Source: Streptomyces thermolilacinus SPC6 (GTDB taxonomy: Bacteria; Actinomycetota; Actinomycetes; Streptomycetales; Streptomycetaceae). From it: 64,000 nucleotides of DNA. This document shows positions 8,405-19,600 of the stretch, in pieces; position 1 is the first letter of the stretch; each line of letters begins with the position of its first letter. The notes under the pieces are model-generated. The model did not search any database. It was not told the DNA's origin and saw only the letters and a program-made list of their open reading frames with translations. The stretch spans positions 4,479,001 through 4,543,000 of the forward strand of contig NZ_ASHX02000001.1 of NCBI RefSeq assembly GCF_000478605.2, in the 5' to 3' direction. A program made the position numbers and the translations under genes.

Positions 8405-9940
8405 ATGTCCGGCACACAAAGACCTTGGCGGCGTATGGCCGCCGGAGCGGTTGCCGCCGCGTGCCTCGCGCTCGGCCTCGGGGCGGGAGCCGGACAACCG
8501 GCCGCGGCCGCCGAGACCTGTGCCGGGGGCGTGGAGAGCGACTTCAACGGCGATGGACTGCGGGACATGGTCATCGCGGACCCGCAGGCCACGGTCGAGG
8601 GAATGGCCAAGGCGGGGCAGGTCCATGTCGTCCTCGGCGGCGGAAAGGGGACGGTCCAGGTCCACCAGTCCATGCCGAACGTCTCGGACGGCGCCGAGCC
8701 CGGAGACCAGTTCGGCTTCTCCCTCGCCGTCTACGACGCCAACCTGGACGGTTGCAGCGACCTGGCGGTCGGCATCCCGTACGAGGACGTCGGCACGGTG
8801 GCCGACGCCGGCCTCGTCCACCTGATCTTCGGCTCGACGCTTGGCATCGGGCAGGGTCCCGCCGACAGGGGCTTCCGGCACGGAGCAGCCCTGGGTGAGA
8901 CGGCCGAGCCGGAGGACCTGGTCGGGTACGCCGTCGCCGCGACGCGGTCGGCCACCGGCGTCCCGTACCTGGTCATCGGGGCACCCGGGGAGGACGTCTC
9001 CGGCAAGACCGACAGCGGCCTCGTCTCCGCCGTGTACGACACCGACTTCCGCGCCGTCTCGTTCGACCAGGACAGCCCGGGCGTGTGGGAGGACCGGGAG
9101 GCATACGACCAGTTCGGCTCGGCCATCGTCGCAAGCGGGGGCTTCTTCGTGGTGGGCGTGCCCGGAGAGTCGGTCGACACCGACCAGTCGGCCGGGGTTG
9201 TCATGGCGTTCCGCACCTCTCTCAACACGGACGGCATCCCCGCGCCGAGCTTCGGCATGGGACAGCTGCGCGCCGCCGGTTCGGAGAAGTCCGCCGAGAC
9301 CGGCGACCGCTACGGCACGTCGATGGCCTTCGTCCCTTATCGTCCGTCCACCGCCACAACGGCGTCCGAGTTCCTGCTGGCGGTCGGTGTACCCGGCGAG
9401 GACCTTGCGGACGTCATGGATGCCGGAGCTGTGCAGACGTACCAGATATCGGCCACGGGTGGAGTCACGCACCTTGGCTGGATCGACCAGAACACCGCCG
9501 ATGTCGAGGGCGAGGCCGAGCCTGGTGACTTCTTCGGGCAGACGCTGACCGCGGTGAACACCAGCCCGACTGCCGTCGGCACGGCGAGCACGATGCGGCT
9601 TGCCGTGGGCGTGCCCGGCGAGGAGTCCACCGAGGAGCACCTCGACAAGGGCGGCGTCCAGATCTTCCCCTTCGTCGGCGCGCCCGGTGCTGGCGACGCC
9701 TGGCTCGAACCCGGTGCAGGCATCCCCACCGCGCCCGCCTCGCGCCAGCTCGCCGGGGTGAGTCTCGGTGCCACCCGCACCGACTTGTTCGTCGGCATGC
9801 CGTACGGCCCCGCCGAAGGCCATGCCGTCCACAGCTTCCCGTGGAACGTAGCGACGGGCGGAGCCCCGACGCGGACCTGGAAGCCCGGCCAGGACGGCAT
9901 CCCCGCAGGCGATGGCGCGTTCGGCGCGGTGGTCCGGTGA
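8405..9940 (+). CDS. Secreted FG-GAP (integrin-like beta-propeller) protein
   Basis: 511 residues. Residues 1-38 are a Sec-type signal peptide (RPWRR, then a hydrophobic Ala/Leu run, cleavage near AAAAE). The rest is FG-GAP repeats: DFNGDGLRDMVI, QFGFSLAVYDANLDGCSDLAVG, YGTSMAF, FFGQTLTAVN, with repeated GVPGED/E loops, giving about seven blades of an integrin-alpha-like propeller. Such proteins bind ligands outside the cell; no enzyme motif is seen. A frame extends to GTG 8345, but the ATG at 8405 has a GGTGGGGA ribosome site and starts the signal peptide. First of three exported proteins in a row (LamG and RHS follow), so it may belong to one extracellular module. Confidence 0.8.
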   Translation: MSGTQRPWRRMAAGAVAAACLALGLGAGAGQPAAAAETCAGGVESDFNGDGLRDMVIADPQATVEGMAKAGQVHVVLGGGKGTVQVHQSMPNVSDGAEPGDQFGFSLAVYDANLDGCSDLAVGIPYEDVGTVADAGLVHLIFGSTLGIGQGPADRGFRHGAALGETAEPEDLVGYAVAATRSATGVPYLVIGAPGEDVSGKTDSGLVSAVYDTDFRAVSFDQDSPGVWEDREAYDQFGSAIVASGGFFVVGVPGESVDTDQSAGVVMAFRTSLNTDGIPAPSFGMGQLRAAGSEKSAETGDRYGTSMAFVPYRPSTATTASEFLLAVGVPGEDLADVMDAGAVQTYQISATGGVTHLGWIDQNTADVEGEAEPGDFFGQTLTAVNTSPTAVGTASTMRLAVGVPGEESTEEHLDKGGVQIFPFVGAPGAGDAWLEPGAGIPTAPASRQLAGVSLGATRTDLFVGMPYGPAEGHAVHSFPWNVATGGAPTRTWKPGQDGIPAGDGAFGAVVR

Positions 9941-9993
9941 CACGGCCGCTCCCCACCCCGAAATACGACACCACCGACAAGGGAAGTGACCAC

Positions 9994-12900
9994 GTGTCCA
10001 CCCGGATACGCCGCAGCGGTCTGCTGCGCGGTGCGGCGGTCGCCGCGACGGCGGGTGCCGTCATCGCCGCCGGACTCACCGGGCTACCGGAGCCCGGCCG
10101 GACCGTCAGCACCGGAACGACCGCTGCCGCCCAGGCCGCGCCGGGCCCGGCCGCCACCGAGGAGGCGGCCAAGGACGCCGCGCGCAAGAGCGGCAAGCGC
10201 GTCGAGGTGCTCGGTCTGCGCGGCGAGCGCCGCGACGTCTTTGCCGAGCCGGACGGCACCTTCACGGCACGCGAGTACACCGAACCCGTACGCACCGTGC
10301 GGGACGGCGCGTGGGTCGGCGTCGACACCACCCTCGTCAGGCACGCCGACGGCACCGTCGGGCCGAAGGCCAGCACCGTCGACCTGGCCTTCTCGTCCGG
10401 CGAGGCGGGCAGGCCCTTCGCCACGCTCCGCCGGGCGGGCCGCGAGTTCGCCCTGACCTGGCCGTACGGCAAGCTCCCCGCGCCCGAGCTGAAGGGCGAC
10501 ACGGCGACGTACGCCGACGCGCTGCCGGGTGTCGACCTGACCGTACGCGCGGAGACCGACGGCTTCGCCCACCTCCTCGTCGTCAAGACACCGGACGCTG
10601 CGGCGGACCCCCGGCTCGCCCGCATCGACCTCGGCATGACGGCCAAGGGACTGAAGGTCTCGAAGGACCCCTCCGGGGCCCTCAAGGCCGAGGACACCGC
10701 TGTCGGCGGCACCGTCTTCCAGGCGGGCAAGCCGACCATGTGGGACTCGGCGTCCGTACAGGAGGCGACCACGAAGCCCCAGGGCGCCAAGGCCGTCGCC
10801 CGCGCCCTCGCCGCCGACGGCGACCCGGCCCCGGCACCCGCGCTGGAGGGCGCGGGCGGAGGCGGCCGTACGGCGCCGCTCGGCGTCGAAGTCGGCAAGG
10901 ACAAGCTGCGGCTCGTCCCCGACCGCAAGCTCCTCACCAGCCCCGACACGGTGTTCCCGGTCGTCATCGACCCCATCCAGCGCACCACCTCGCGCAGCGC
11001 CTGGACCGGAGTCATGTCGGGCTTCCCGACCGAACAGGACTGGAAGTACAGCGACGGCGCCGGTGTGGGCCGCTGCCCCACGGACTACAACCCGGTGTCC
11101 TGCAACGGCGTCGGGGTCCGGCGGGTGATGTTCACCATGCCGACGTCCTTCTACAAGGGCAAGCAGATCCTCGGAGCGACGTTCTCCGCCCGCGTGACGC
11201 ACATCTACCAGGCCCAGCCGGTCGCCATGCCCATCCAGCTGTACCGGATCGGCGGCGCCAACCACACGATCACCTCGGCCAGCAACTGGTCCAACACCAG
11301 CACCCAGTGGGCCGACCACCTCCAGACCGTCAGCAAGGCCATCTCACCGACCAGCTGTTCCAGCCAGGCCAACCTCCACTTCGAGAGCGGCTCCACCGGT
11401 GAACTGACCAACCAGGTCAGGGCGGCCGCGAACGGCGGCTGGACCGCGATGTCTCTCGGGCTGCGCGCCGAGGACGAGAGCACCTTCTCCCAGTGGAAGC
11501 GGATCTGCGGCAACGCGTACCTCTCCGTCAGCTACAACACCCTGCCCTCGCAGATCACCGGCGCGCTCATGTCCAGCAACCCCGGAGGCAGCTGCAAGAC
11601 GGGCAGCGCCCGCCCGTACACGGAGGTGCCGCCGAAGCTGTACACCGAGGCCCGTGACCCCGACCACGCGGGCGGCCTCACCGACAAGGTGAAGGTCCAG
11701 TTCAAGGTCGAGTGGACGGACGCCGCCGGCGTGGCGAAGTCCTACACCGCAGACACCGGCTACATGGCGCCCGTGGCCGGAACCAAGTTCTGGCACCAGG
11801 TCCTCTCCACCATCCCGCAGAACCGGGTCATCTCCTGGAGCGCCCGCGCCTTCGACGGCGACGGCTGGGGGCCCTGGTCGGCGACCAAGTGCGAGTTCGT
11901 CTACGACGCCACCCTGCCCGGCAAGCCGAACGTCCTGTCCGAGCAGTATCCGGCCGACAGCGTGTGGCACGACGGCGTCGGCACGTACGGCACCTTCACC
12001 TTCTCGCCGAACCGGAACGACTCCATCCCGGACACCGACGTGGTGAAGTACCGCTACGCCTTCGACTCCACGGCGTCCCCCACCATCACCGTCGCCCCCG
12101 CCACCCCCGGAGGCCCCGCCTCGGTCCAGTGGATGCCGACCCGTCCGGGCCCGCACTGGCTGGAGGTCGTCGCCGTGGACAAGGCGGAGAACCCCAGCAC
12201 CGTGCACCGCTACGAGTTCAACGTCAGCGAGGGCAAGACGGCCGCCGCCCAGTGGAGTCTCGCCGATCCTGTCGGCAGCACCGAGGCCCACGACGAGCAG
12301 GAGAAGTTCTCTGCGTCGGCGGGCGGCGGCGTGACGTTCGGCGTCGAAGGCCCGGGCGGCAAGGTGGACTCGGCTGCCCGTCTCGACGGCACCGCCGACG
12401 CCTACCTGGACGCGGGGCAGACCGTCCTCGACACCGCCGACGGCTTCAGCGTCAGCGCCTGGGTGCGCCCGACGGACCTCAGCCGCGACATGACGATCGT
12501 CAGCCAGGACGGCACGGGCGAGCCCGGTTTCACCCTCGGGTACAACGCCATCGCCAAGACCTGGGCGTTCGCCATCCCGCGCACCGACGTGCAGAGCGTC
12601 GGCGAATGGCGCGCGGCCGCGACCGGGCTCACCGTGGTCAAGGACCAGTGGGTCCTCCTGACCGGCGTCTACGACGCGCAGCAGGCGCAGTTGAAGCTCT
12701 ACGTCAACGAGACGCTCAAGGGCAGCTCCCCGCGCCTGTCCCCGTGGAGGTCGTACGGACCGCTCCAGATCGGCCGCTCCACGGCCAAGACCGGCTACCG
12801 CGACAACTTCACCGGCGACCTCGCCGACATCCGCGTCTTCGACCGGGTGCTGCCCGCCACGCAGGTGGCGGAGCTCATGACGGTCAAGCCGCAGCGCAAG

Positions 12901-13593
12901 GGCTACTGGCAACTCGACACGGCGACGGCCGGCTCCTCCCCGGAGACCGGCGGCGGCACCCCGCTCCAGCTGAACGGCAACGCTTACGTGTACCGCCCCG
13001 CCGACCCGGTCTTCGACGAGGCCGCACTCGTCGGCGACGGCCACCTGGTCCTCGACGGCGACGGCGACTACGCCGCGACGGCGACTCCGCCGATCACGGG
13101 CGCCACCAGCTTCACGGTGACCGCCCGGGCGCAGCTCACCTCGCTGGACGCGACCGCCCCGCAGACCGTGCTGTCCCTGCCCGGTGCCAACGCCAACCGC
13201 GTGGTGGTGCGGTACCGGCCAGGCTCCGCGACCGAACTGCCCGCGTGGGAACTGGCCGTCGCCCGGTCCGACGCGGCGGCGGCGGAGGTGCGGGTCTTCA
13301 AGGACAACCAGCAGCTGCCGGACAACGAGGGAGCCGGTCAGCACCTGGCCGTCGTCTACGACGCCTTCGCCAACGACATCCGGCTGTACGTCAACGGTCA
13401 GCTCGCGGGCGTGGCCGACCGGACGGAGGACACGCTGTGGTCCGCGACGGGCGGACTCCAGGTCGGCCGGTCCCTGATCGGTGAAAGCGAGTACTTCGCC
13501 GGTTCCCTCGACGAAGTCCGCGTCTACAGCGGTGCCGCCGACACGACGGCCGTCCAGAAGATGGCCCTCCTGGCGCCACTGACCGACATCTGA
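9994..13593 (+). CDS. Secreted LamG-domain protein, RHS partner
   Basis: 1199 residues. Signal peptide in residues 1-40 (RIRRSGLLRG then hydrophobic). The frame is open further upstream, but GTG 9994 with GGGAAG upstream is the start that exposes the signal peptide. Residues about 60-330 are a conserved N-terminal region found in actinobacterial LamG/RHS secreted proteins (WPYGKLPAPEL, YADALPGVDLTVRAETDGF). Residues about 640-745 look like an Fn3/Ig fold. Two concanavalin-type LamG domains follow, about 812-965 (FSVSAWVRPTDL, QIGRSTA, GDLADIRVFDRVL) and 1035-1190 (LYVNGQLAG, VGRSLIG, GSLDEVRVYSGA). These bind carbohydrate or protein. It sits between an FG-GAP protein and a giant RHS protein and probably acts with them outside the cell. 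Confidence 0.82.
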   Translation: MSTRIRRSGLLRGAAVAATAGAVIAAGLTGLPEPGRTVSTGTTAAAQAAPGPAATEEAAKDAARKSGKRVEVLGLRGERRDVFAEPDGTFTAREYTEPVRTVRDGAWVGVDTTLVRHADGTVGPKASTVDLAFSSGEAGRPFATLRRAGREFALTWPYGKLPAPELKGDTATYADALPGVDLTVRAETDGFAHLLVVKTPDAAADPRLARIDLGMTAKGLKVSKDPSGALKAEDTAVGGTVFQAGKPTMWDSASVQEATTKPQGAKAVARALAADGDPAPAPALEGAGGGGRTAPLGVEVGKDKLRLVPDRKLLTSPDTVFPVVIDPIQRTTSRSAWTGVMSGFPTEQDWKYSDGAGVGRCPTDYNPVSCNGVGVRRVMFTMPTSFYKGKQILGATFSARVTHIYQAQPVAMPIQLYRIGGANHTITSASNWSNTSTQWADHLQTVSKAISPTSCSSQANLHFESGSTGELTNQVRAAANGGWTAMSLGLRAEDESTFSQWKRICGNAYLSVSYNTLPSQITGALMSSNPGGSCKTGSARPYTEVPPKLYTEARDPDHAGGLTDKVKVQFKVEWTDAAGVAKSYTADTGYMAPVAGTKFWHQVLSTIPQNRVISWSARAFDGDGWGPWSATKCEFVYDATLPGKPNVLSEQYPADSVWHDGVGTYGTFTFSPNRNDSIPDTDVVKYRYAFDSTASPTITVAPATPGGPASVQWMPTRPGPHWLEVVAVDKAENPSTVHRYEFNVSEGKTAAAQWSLADPVGSTEAHDEQEKFSASAGGGVTFGVEGPGGKVDSAARLDGTADAYLDAGQTVLDTADGFSVSAWVRPTDLSRDMTIVSQDGTGEPGFTLGYNAIAKTWAFAIPRTDVQSVGEWRAAATGLTVVKDQWVLLTGVYDAQQAQLKLYVNETLKGSSPRLSPWRSYGPLQIGRSTAKTGYRDNFTGDLADIRVFDRVLPATQVAELMTVKPQRKGYWQLDTATAGSSPETGGGTPLQLNGNAYVYRPADPVFDEAALVGDGHLVLDGDGDYAATATPPITGATSFTVTARAQLTSLDATAPQTVLSLPGANANRVVVRYRPGSATELPAWELAVARSDAAAAEVRVFKDNQQLPDNEGAGQHLAVVYDAFANDIRLYVNGQLAGVADRTEDTLWSATGGLQVGRSLIGESEYFAGSLDEVRVYSGAADTTAVQKMALLAPLTDI

Positions 13594-13601
13594 TCCTCCC
13601 T

Positions 13602-13637
13602 GGTGTGCCGACGCCGAAACGGCGGCGTCGGCGCACC
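13602..13637 (+). terminator. Hairpin between LamG and RHS genes
   Basis: Stem of about 15 bp with one G-U pair (13602-13616 with 13623-13637) and the loop AAACGG. It lies just after the LamG stop, so the RHS gene may have its own promoter or depend on read-through. Confidence 0.7.
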
Positions 13638-13684
13638 CCTCTCACGCTCCACACCATCCAGAATCCGACCCTCGGAGCTCCCTG

Positions 13685-16600
13685 ATGTCTCTACGTGGCC
13701 GCTTGCTGCGCCACCGCCTGCCCAGACGGGCGGTCGCCGCGACCGTCCTGGGCCTTTCCCTGACGTTGACCGCGTCCACCGTCCAGTCCGTCGCCTACGC
13801 CGAGGACAAGGGCCGCGGCAGGCCCGGCGTCCAGGACCTCGGCGATCCGGCCGAAGGCACCGACGCCAAGGCCGCGCCCCGCCCCTCCGACCCCGCCCGC
13901 AAGGCCGCCGTCACCGGGCTCGACAGGGCGTCCTGGCCCAAGCAGGGCAGCGCGGAACTGCCCGTGGCGGCAGCCGGCACGAAGAAGCCCGCAACGGCCT
14001 CTCCCGGCGGCCTTCCCGTCTCGGTCACGGCCCCGCAGGCCCCCGCGCAGGCCAAGGCAGGCTCCGCCGCGTCCTCGTCCAAGGCGGCGTCCGCCGCCCC
14101 CGGCAAGGTCAAGGTCGACGTCCTCGACCCGGCGCGCGCCGCCAAGCTCGGCGTCGGCACCCTGTTCCGACTGGAGCGAGCGGACGAGGGCGACAAGGCG
14201 GCCAAGGTCCGCGTCACCGTCGACTACTCGGCCTTCGCCGAGGGGTACGGCGGCAGCTACGGCTCCCGGCTCCACCTCGTCCAGCTCCCGGCCTGCGCCG
14301 CCTACGCGCAGCCCGGCTCCGCGAAGTGCCCCGAGGCGCCCAAGCCGCTGCCGACGGTCAACGACGCGAAGACCCGGACGCTGGCCGCCGACGTCACAGC
14401 CGCGCCCGCCGTGACCGGCCCGTCCACCATGGCCGTCGAAGGCGGGTCGCTGGTAGCCGTCACATCCGGCCCGTCCTCCGCGCAGGGCACGTACAAGGCC
14501 ACGGCCCTGTCTCCTTCGGCCAGCTGGAACGTCTCCGCGTCGTCGGGTGGCTTCTCGTGGAGCTACCCGCTTCGTACGGTGCCGACCCCCGGCGGCCAGG
14601 TGCCGAGCCTGGGCCTCGGCTACTCGTCCCAGTCCGCCGACGGCCGTACCTCGGCCACGAACAACCAGGGTTCCTGGATCGGCGAGGGCTTCTCATTCGA
14701 CCCCGGCTACATCGAGCGCCGCTACAAGCCGTGCTCCGATGACGGGCACGCCGGGTCCGCCGAACAGTGCTGGGCGTTCGAGAACGCCACCATCCTCCTC
14801 AACGGCAGCGCCACCGAGCTGGTCAAGGACGACAAGACCAAGGAGTGGCACCTCGCGTCCGACCCGGCCTCGAAGGTCGAGAAGCTGACGAACACCGTCA
14901 ACGGTGACAACGACAACGAGTACTGGCGTGTCACCACGTCCGACGGCACCGAGTACTACTTCGGCCTCAACCGCCTCCCCGGCTGGATCGCGGGCAAGGA
15001 GGAGACCGCCTCCACCTGGACGGTCCCCGTCTTCGGTGACGACGCGGGCGAGCCCTGCTACAACGCCACGTTCGCCAACGCCCACTGCAAGCAGGCGTGG
15101 CGCTGGAACCTGGACTACGTCAAGGACACCCACGGCAACGTGATGTCCTACTTCTACCAGCCCGAGACGAACCACTACGCCCTCGGCGGCAAGACCGACG
15201 TCAACGGCACCCCGTACCACCGCGGCGGCTATCTCAAGCGCATCGACTACGGCCAGCGCGACGGCGCGGTGTACGCGGCGAAGGCCCCGGCCCGCGTGGT
15301 CTTCACGACTGCCGAACGCTGCCTGCCCACCGCGACGTTCGACTGCGCCGAGTCCAAGCGCACGACGGCGAACGCGGCCCACTGGCCGGATGTGCCCGTG
15401 GACCAGGAGTGCAAGCCCAACACCAAGTGCACGGTCGGACAGACCTTCTGGACGACGAAGCGCCTGACGGGCATCACGACGCAGATGCTCAAAGACGCCA
15501 CGACCTACCAGGACGTGGACGCCTGGACCTTCACCCATCTGTTCACGGACAACGGCGACGACTCGAAGACGCTCTGGCTGTCGAAGATCGACCACGAGGG
15601 CCGCGCCGGGACCACTCCGGTCAAGCTGCCCTCCCTGGAACTCTTCGGCGAGCAGCTGGTCAACCGCGTCGACGCGCTCGGCGACAACACCGCGCCGTTC
15701 CACCGCTTCCGCCTCGCCACGGTCCTCAGCGAGACGGGTGCCCAGCTCGACATCAACTACGCCCCGACGGAGTGCACCGCCGGCGCGCTCCCGGCCCCCG
15801 GCTCGTCCACCAAACGCTGCTACCCCGTGAAGTGGTCGCCACCCGGCACGATCGAGCCGATCACGGACTGGTTCCACAAGTACGTGGTGGCCGAGATCAT
15901 CGAGACGGACCGTACGGGCGGCGGCGACAGCCTCGTCACCCGCTACGACTACTCGAAGGGCAAGGGCGCCTGGCGCAAGGCCGAGCCGGACGGCATCACC
16001 CAGGAGAAGTTCCTCACCTGGGGCGGCTGGCAGGGCTACGACAAGGTCACCGTCACCAGCGGCAGCGCCGAACAGCAGAAGACGCGCATCGACTACACGT
16101 ACATGCAGGGCATGGACGGCGACAAGGACGCCTCCGGCGGCACACGCTCGGTCAAGGTGACCGACTCCACGGGCGCCGAGTACACCGACGCCAAGGAGTT
16201 CACCGGCCACCAGCTCGAAGCGGCCACCTACGACCAGGGCAAGATCGTCGCCAGGACCATCTCCCAGCCCTGGAAGCACCACACTGCCACCCAGACCCAG
16301 CCGTGGGCGACGACCTACGCGTCCATCGTCCGGCCACGGGTGGTCCGCGGCTTCACGCTCCTGTCGAACGGCACCTGGCGCGAGACCAAGGGCACCACGA
16401 CCTACGAGACGGCGAACGGCACCGGCCGCGCCACCCAGGTCGAGGAACTCGGCGACGTGGCCAAGACGGGCGACGAGACGTGCACCAGGACGTGGTACGC
16501 GGACAACCCGACCAAGAACATCCTCTCCCTGCCCTCACGCAGTGAGTCCGTCTCGGTCGACTGCGCCACCACCCCGGACCGGAGCAAGCAGGTCCTCGTG

Positions 16601-19600
16601 GACGAGCGCACGTCCTACGACGGCCTGGCCTTCGGCGCCGCGCCCGAGAAGGGGGACGCCACCAGGACGGAGCGCCTCACCTCACACGACGGCACCACCG
16701 GTACCTACCAGGTGACCGGCACGACGACGTACGACGCGTTCGGCCGTCCCCTCACCCAGACCGACGCCGCAGGCGCGAAAACCGCCACGGCGTACACCGA
16801 GGCGAACGGTCTGATCTCCCAGACCAAGCGCACCAACGCCCTGGGGCACGTCACCACCACCGACTACGCCCCCGCGTGGGGAGCGTCCCTCGGCCAGACC
16901 GACCCGAACGGCAACCGCACGCAGCTCGCCTACGACGCCCTTGGGCGCCTCACCTCCGTGTGGCTTCCCGACCGGTCGCCGCTGCAGACCCCGAGCATCA
17001 AGTACTCGTACAACGTGCGCCGCGACAAGGTCGTCGCGATCAAGACGGAGAAGGTCGAGAACGACGGCTCGTACGGCGCCGAGTACACGCTCTACGACAG
17101 CCTCCTGCGCCCGAGGCAGATGCAGACCGAGGGCCAGGGCGGCACGCGCATGGTCGCCGACACCTTCTACGACGGCGTCGGCAAGGTGAAGAAGACCAAC
17201 GCCACCTACAACGCGGCGGGCGCGCCGTCCGACGAACTCCTCCTCGTCCACAACGGCGAGGTGGGTGCCCAGACGCTCATGGAGTACGACGCCCTGGGCC
17301 GTCAGACCGCGCAGATCTTCGCCGTCTCCGGCGTGGAGCAGTGGCGGACGACGACCGCGTACGCCGGTGAGCGCACCGACGTGGATCCGCCCAAGGGCGG
17401 GACGGGCACCACTACGATCACGGACGCCCTCGGCCGGACCTCCGAGGTCCGCCACTACCGGGGCGACGCGCCCAACGAGCTCCTGGGCTACGACGCGACA
17501 AAGTACACGTACACGCCCAAGGGCCTCCTGGAGACGGTCACCGACGCGCAGAACAACGTCTGGCGCTACGAGTACGACCAGCTCGGCCGCAAGATCAAGA
17601 GCGTCGACCCCGACGCCGGCACCTCGACGACGCGGTACGACGAGCTCGACCGTCCCGTCACAGTGACGGACGCCCGCGGCAAGCAGACGTCCACCGTCTA
17701 CGACAAGCTGGGCCGCGTCACGTCCACGTGGCAGGGCGCGCCCGAAACCGGCACGAAGCTGAGCGAGACCCGCTACGACAAGGCGGGCTGGCTGGGCAAG
17801 GCATGGGCGAACCTCACCTACACCTCCCCGACCGAGTACTTCGCATCGGTCGTGCAGGAGATGGACCGGTTCTACCAGCCGCTCAAGACGATGCACGTCG
17901 TGCCCGCGTCGCAGGGTGCCCTGGCCGGCAACTACCTCTACACCTCCAGCTACAACAGGGACGGAACCCTGCAGGGCACCTCCCTGCCCGCGGCGGGCGA
18001 CCTGCCCGCTGAGGGCCTGGTCTACGGCTACGACGAGCTGCAGCGCCCGAAGAGCATGTCGGGTTACGTCACCGACGCCGTCTACAGCCACGAGAGCCAC
18101 CTGCAGCAGCTCGAACTGTTCACCGGCTCGGGGAAGAAGGTCTGGAACACCTTCGCCTACGAGAAGGGCACCGACCGCCTCACCCGGTCCATGGTGGACG
18201 TGTACGGCGCACCCGCACGCGCGAAGGAGTCGAACTACTCCTACGACCAGGTCGGCAACGTCCTGTCCATCGCGGACACGGCGAACACCACCGCGCTCGA
18301 CGTGCAGTGCTTCCGGTACGACAACCGGCAGCGACTCGCGGCCGCGTGGACCCCGGCGGCCACGGCGACGGACGCCGCGGGCGCGGGAACCCTCGGCTCC
18401 ACCGCTCCGGTGGAGGGTTCGGGCCCGGCGGCCTGCCAGGCCGCGCCCGGCACGAGCGCGCTCGGCGGCCCGGCGCCGTACTGGAAGTCGTACGTCACCG
18501 ACGCCATCGGCAACCGCACGTCGGAGACCATCCACGACACGTCCCTGGACGCGTCGAAGAACATCACCCGCACCTACACCTACGGCGCGGCGGGCGCGGC
18601 CGGGAACGGCCCGCACCAGCTGACCAAGGTCGTCGAGAACACGCCGACCGGTGACCGCCAGTCGACCTACGAGTACGACGCGGCGGGCAACACCACCAAG
18701 CGCGTCATCGGCGGCGACGCCCAGGTACTGGAGTGGAACGACCAGGGCAAGCTCGCCAAGGCCACGGAGGCCAACGGCACCGAGACCACGTACCTGTACG
18801 ACGGCAGCGGCAATCGCATCCAGCGCAAGGACCCGACCGGCACCACCGTCTACCTGCCCGGCATGGAGCTGAAGCTCTCCGCCGACGGCACGAAGACGGA
18901 GGCGACCCGGTACTACACCTTCGCCGGCCAGACCGTCGCGGTCCGCACCAACGACAACAAGGTCTCCTTCGTGGCCTCCGACCACCACGGCACGGGCGAG
19001 GTGGCCATCGACTCCGCCACCGGTGCGGTCTCCCAGCGCCGCTTCGACCCGTACGGCGTCGTACGCGGCCAGGCGACCGGCGCGTGGCCGGGGGAGAAGG
19101 GCTATGTCGGCGGCACGATCGACAAGTCCACGGGCCTGACACATCTGGGCGCCCGCGAGTACGACCCGGTGATCGGCAAGTTCATCTCCGTCGATCCGAT
19201 CATCGACTACACGCAGCCGCAGCAGATGAACGGCTACGCCTACGCCAACAACAACCCGGTCACCCTCTCGGACCCGAGCGGGTTGATGGTCGCGGAGTGC
19301 TTCGAGACTCCGAGCCTCTGCACGGGCGGGAAGCCGAAGAAAAGCGTCGATCCGGTCGAGGAAGCCGGACAGAACGCGAAGGAAGCAAGCGGGCTCGTCG
19401 CCGGTGCGCAGGAGCAACAGTCCAATGCCAAGCAGCGCATCAAGAAGGCCGCCAAGGTCCTGATCGAGATCGTCAAGGACGAACTCGGCATCAACGCAGC
19501 CTTCGACTGTGTCTCCAGCGGCGACTTGGGCGCCTGCGGTGAAACCCTGCTCAACATCGCGGGAAGCTTCGCCGGCGGCATCGCCGGAAAACTCCTGGCG

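Noticed and set aside
11344..13344. 666-codon minus-strand open frame under the LamG gene
   Set aside because: Composition artefact; no family features and no start signal.
16682..19417. 911-codon minus-strand open frame under the RHS gene
   Set aside because: Mirror of YD-repeat codons; no independent evidence.
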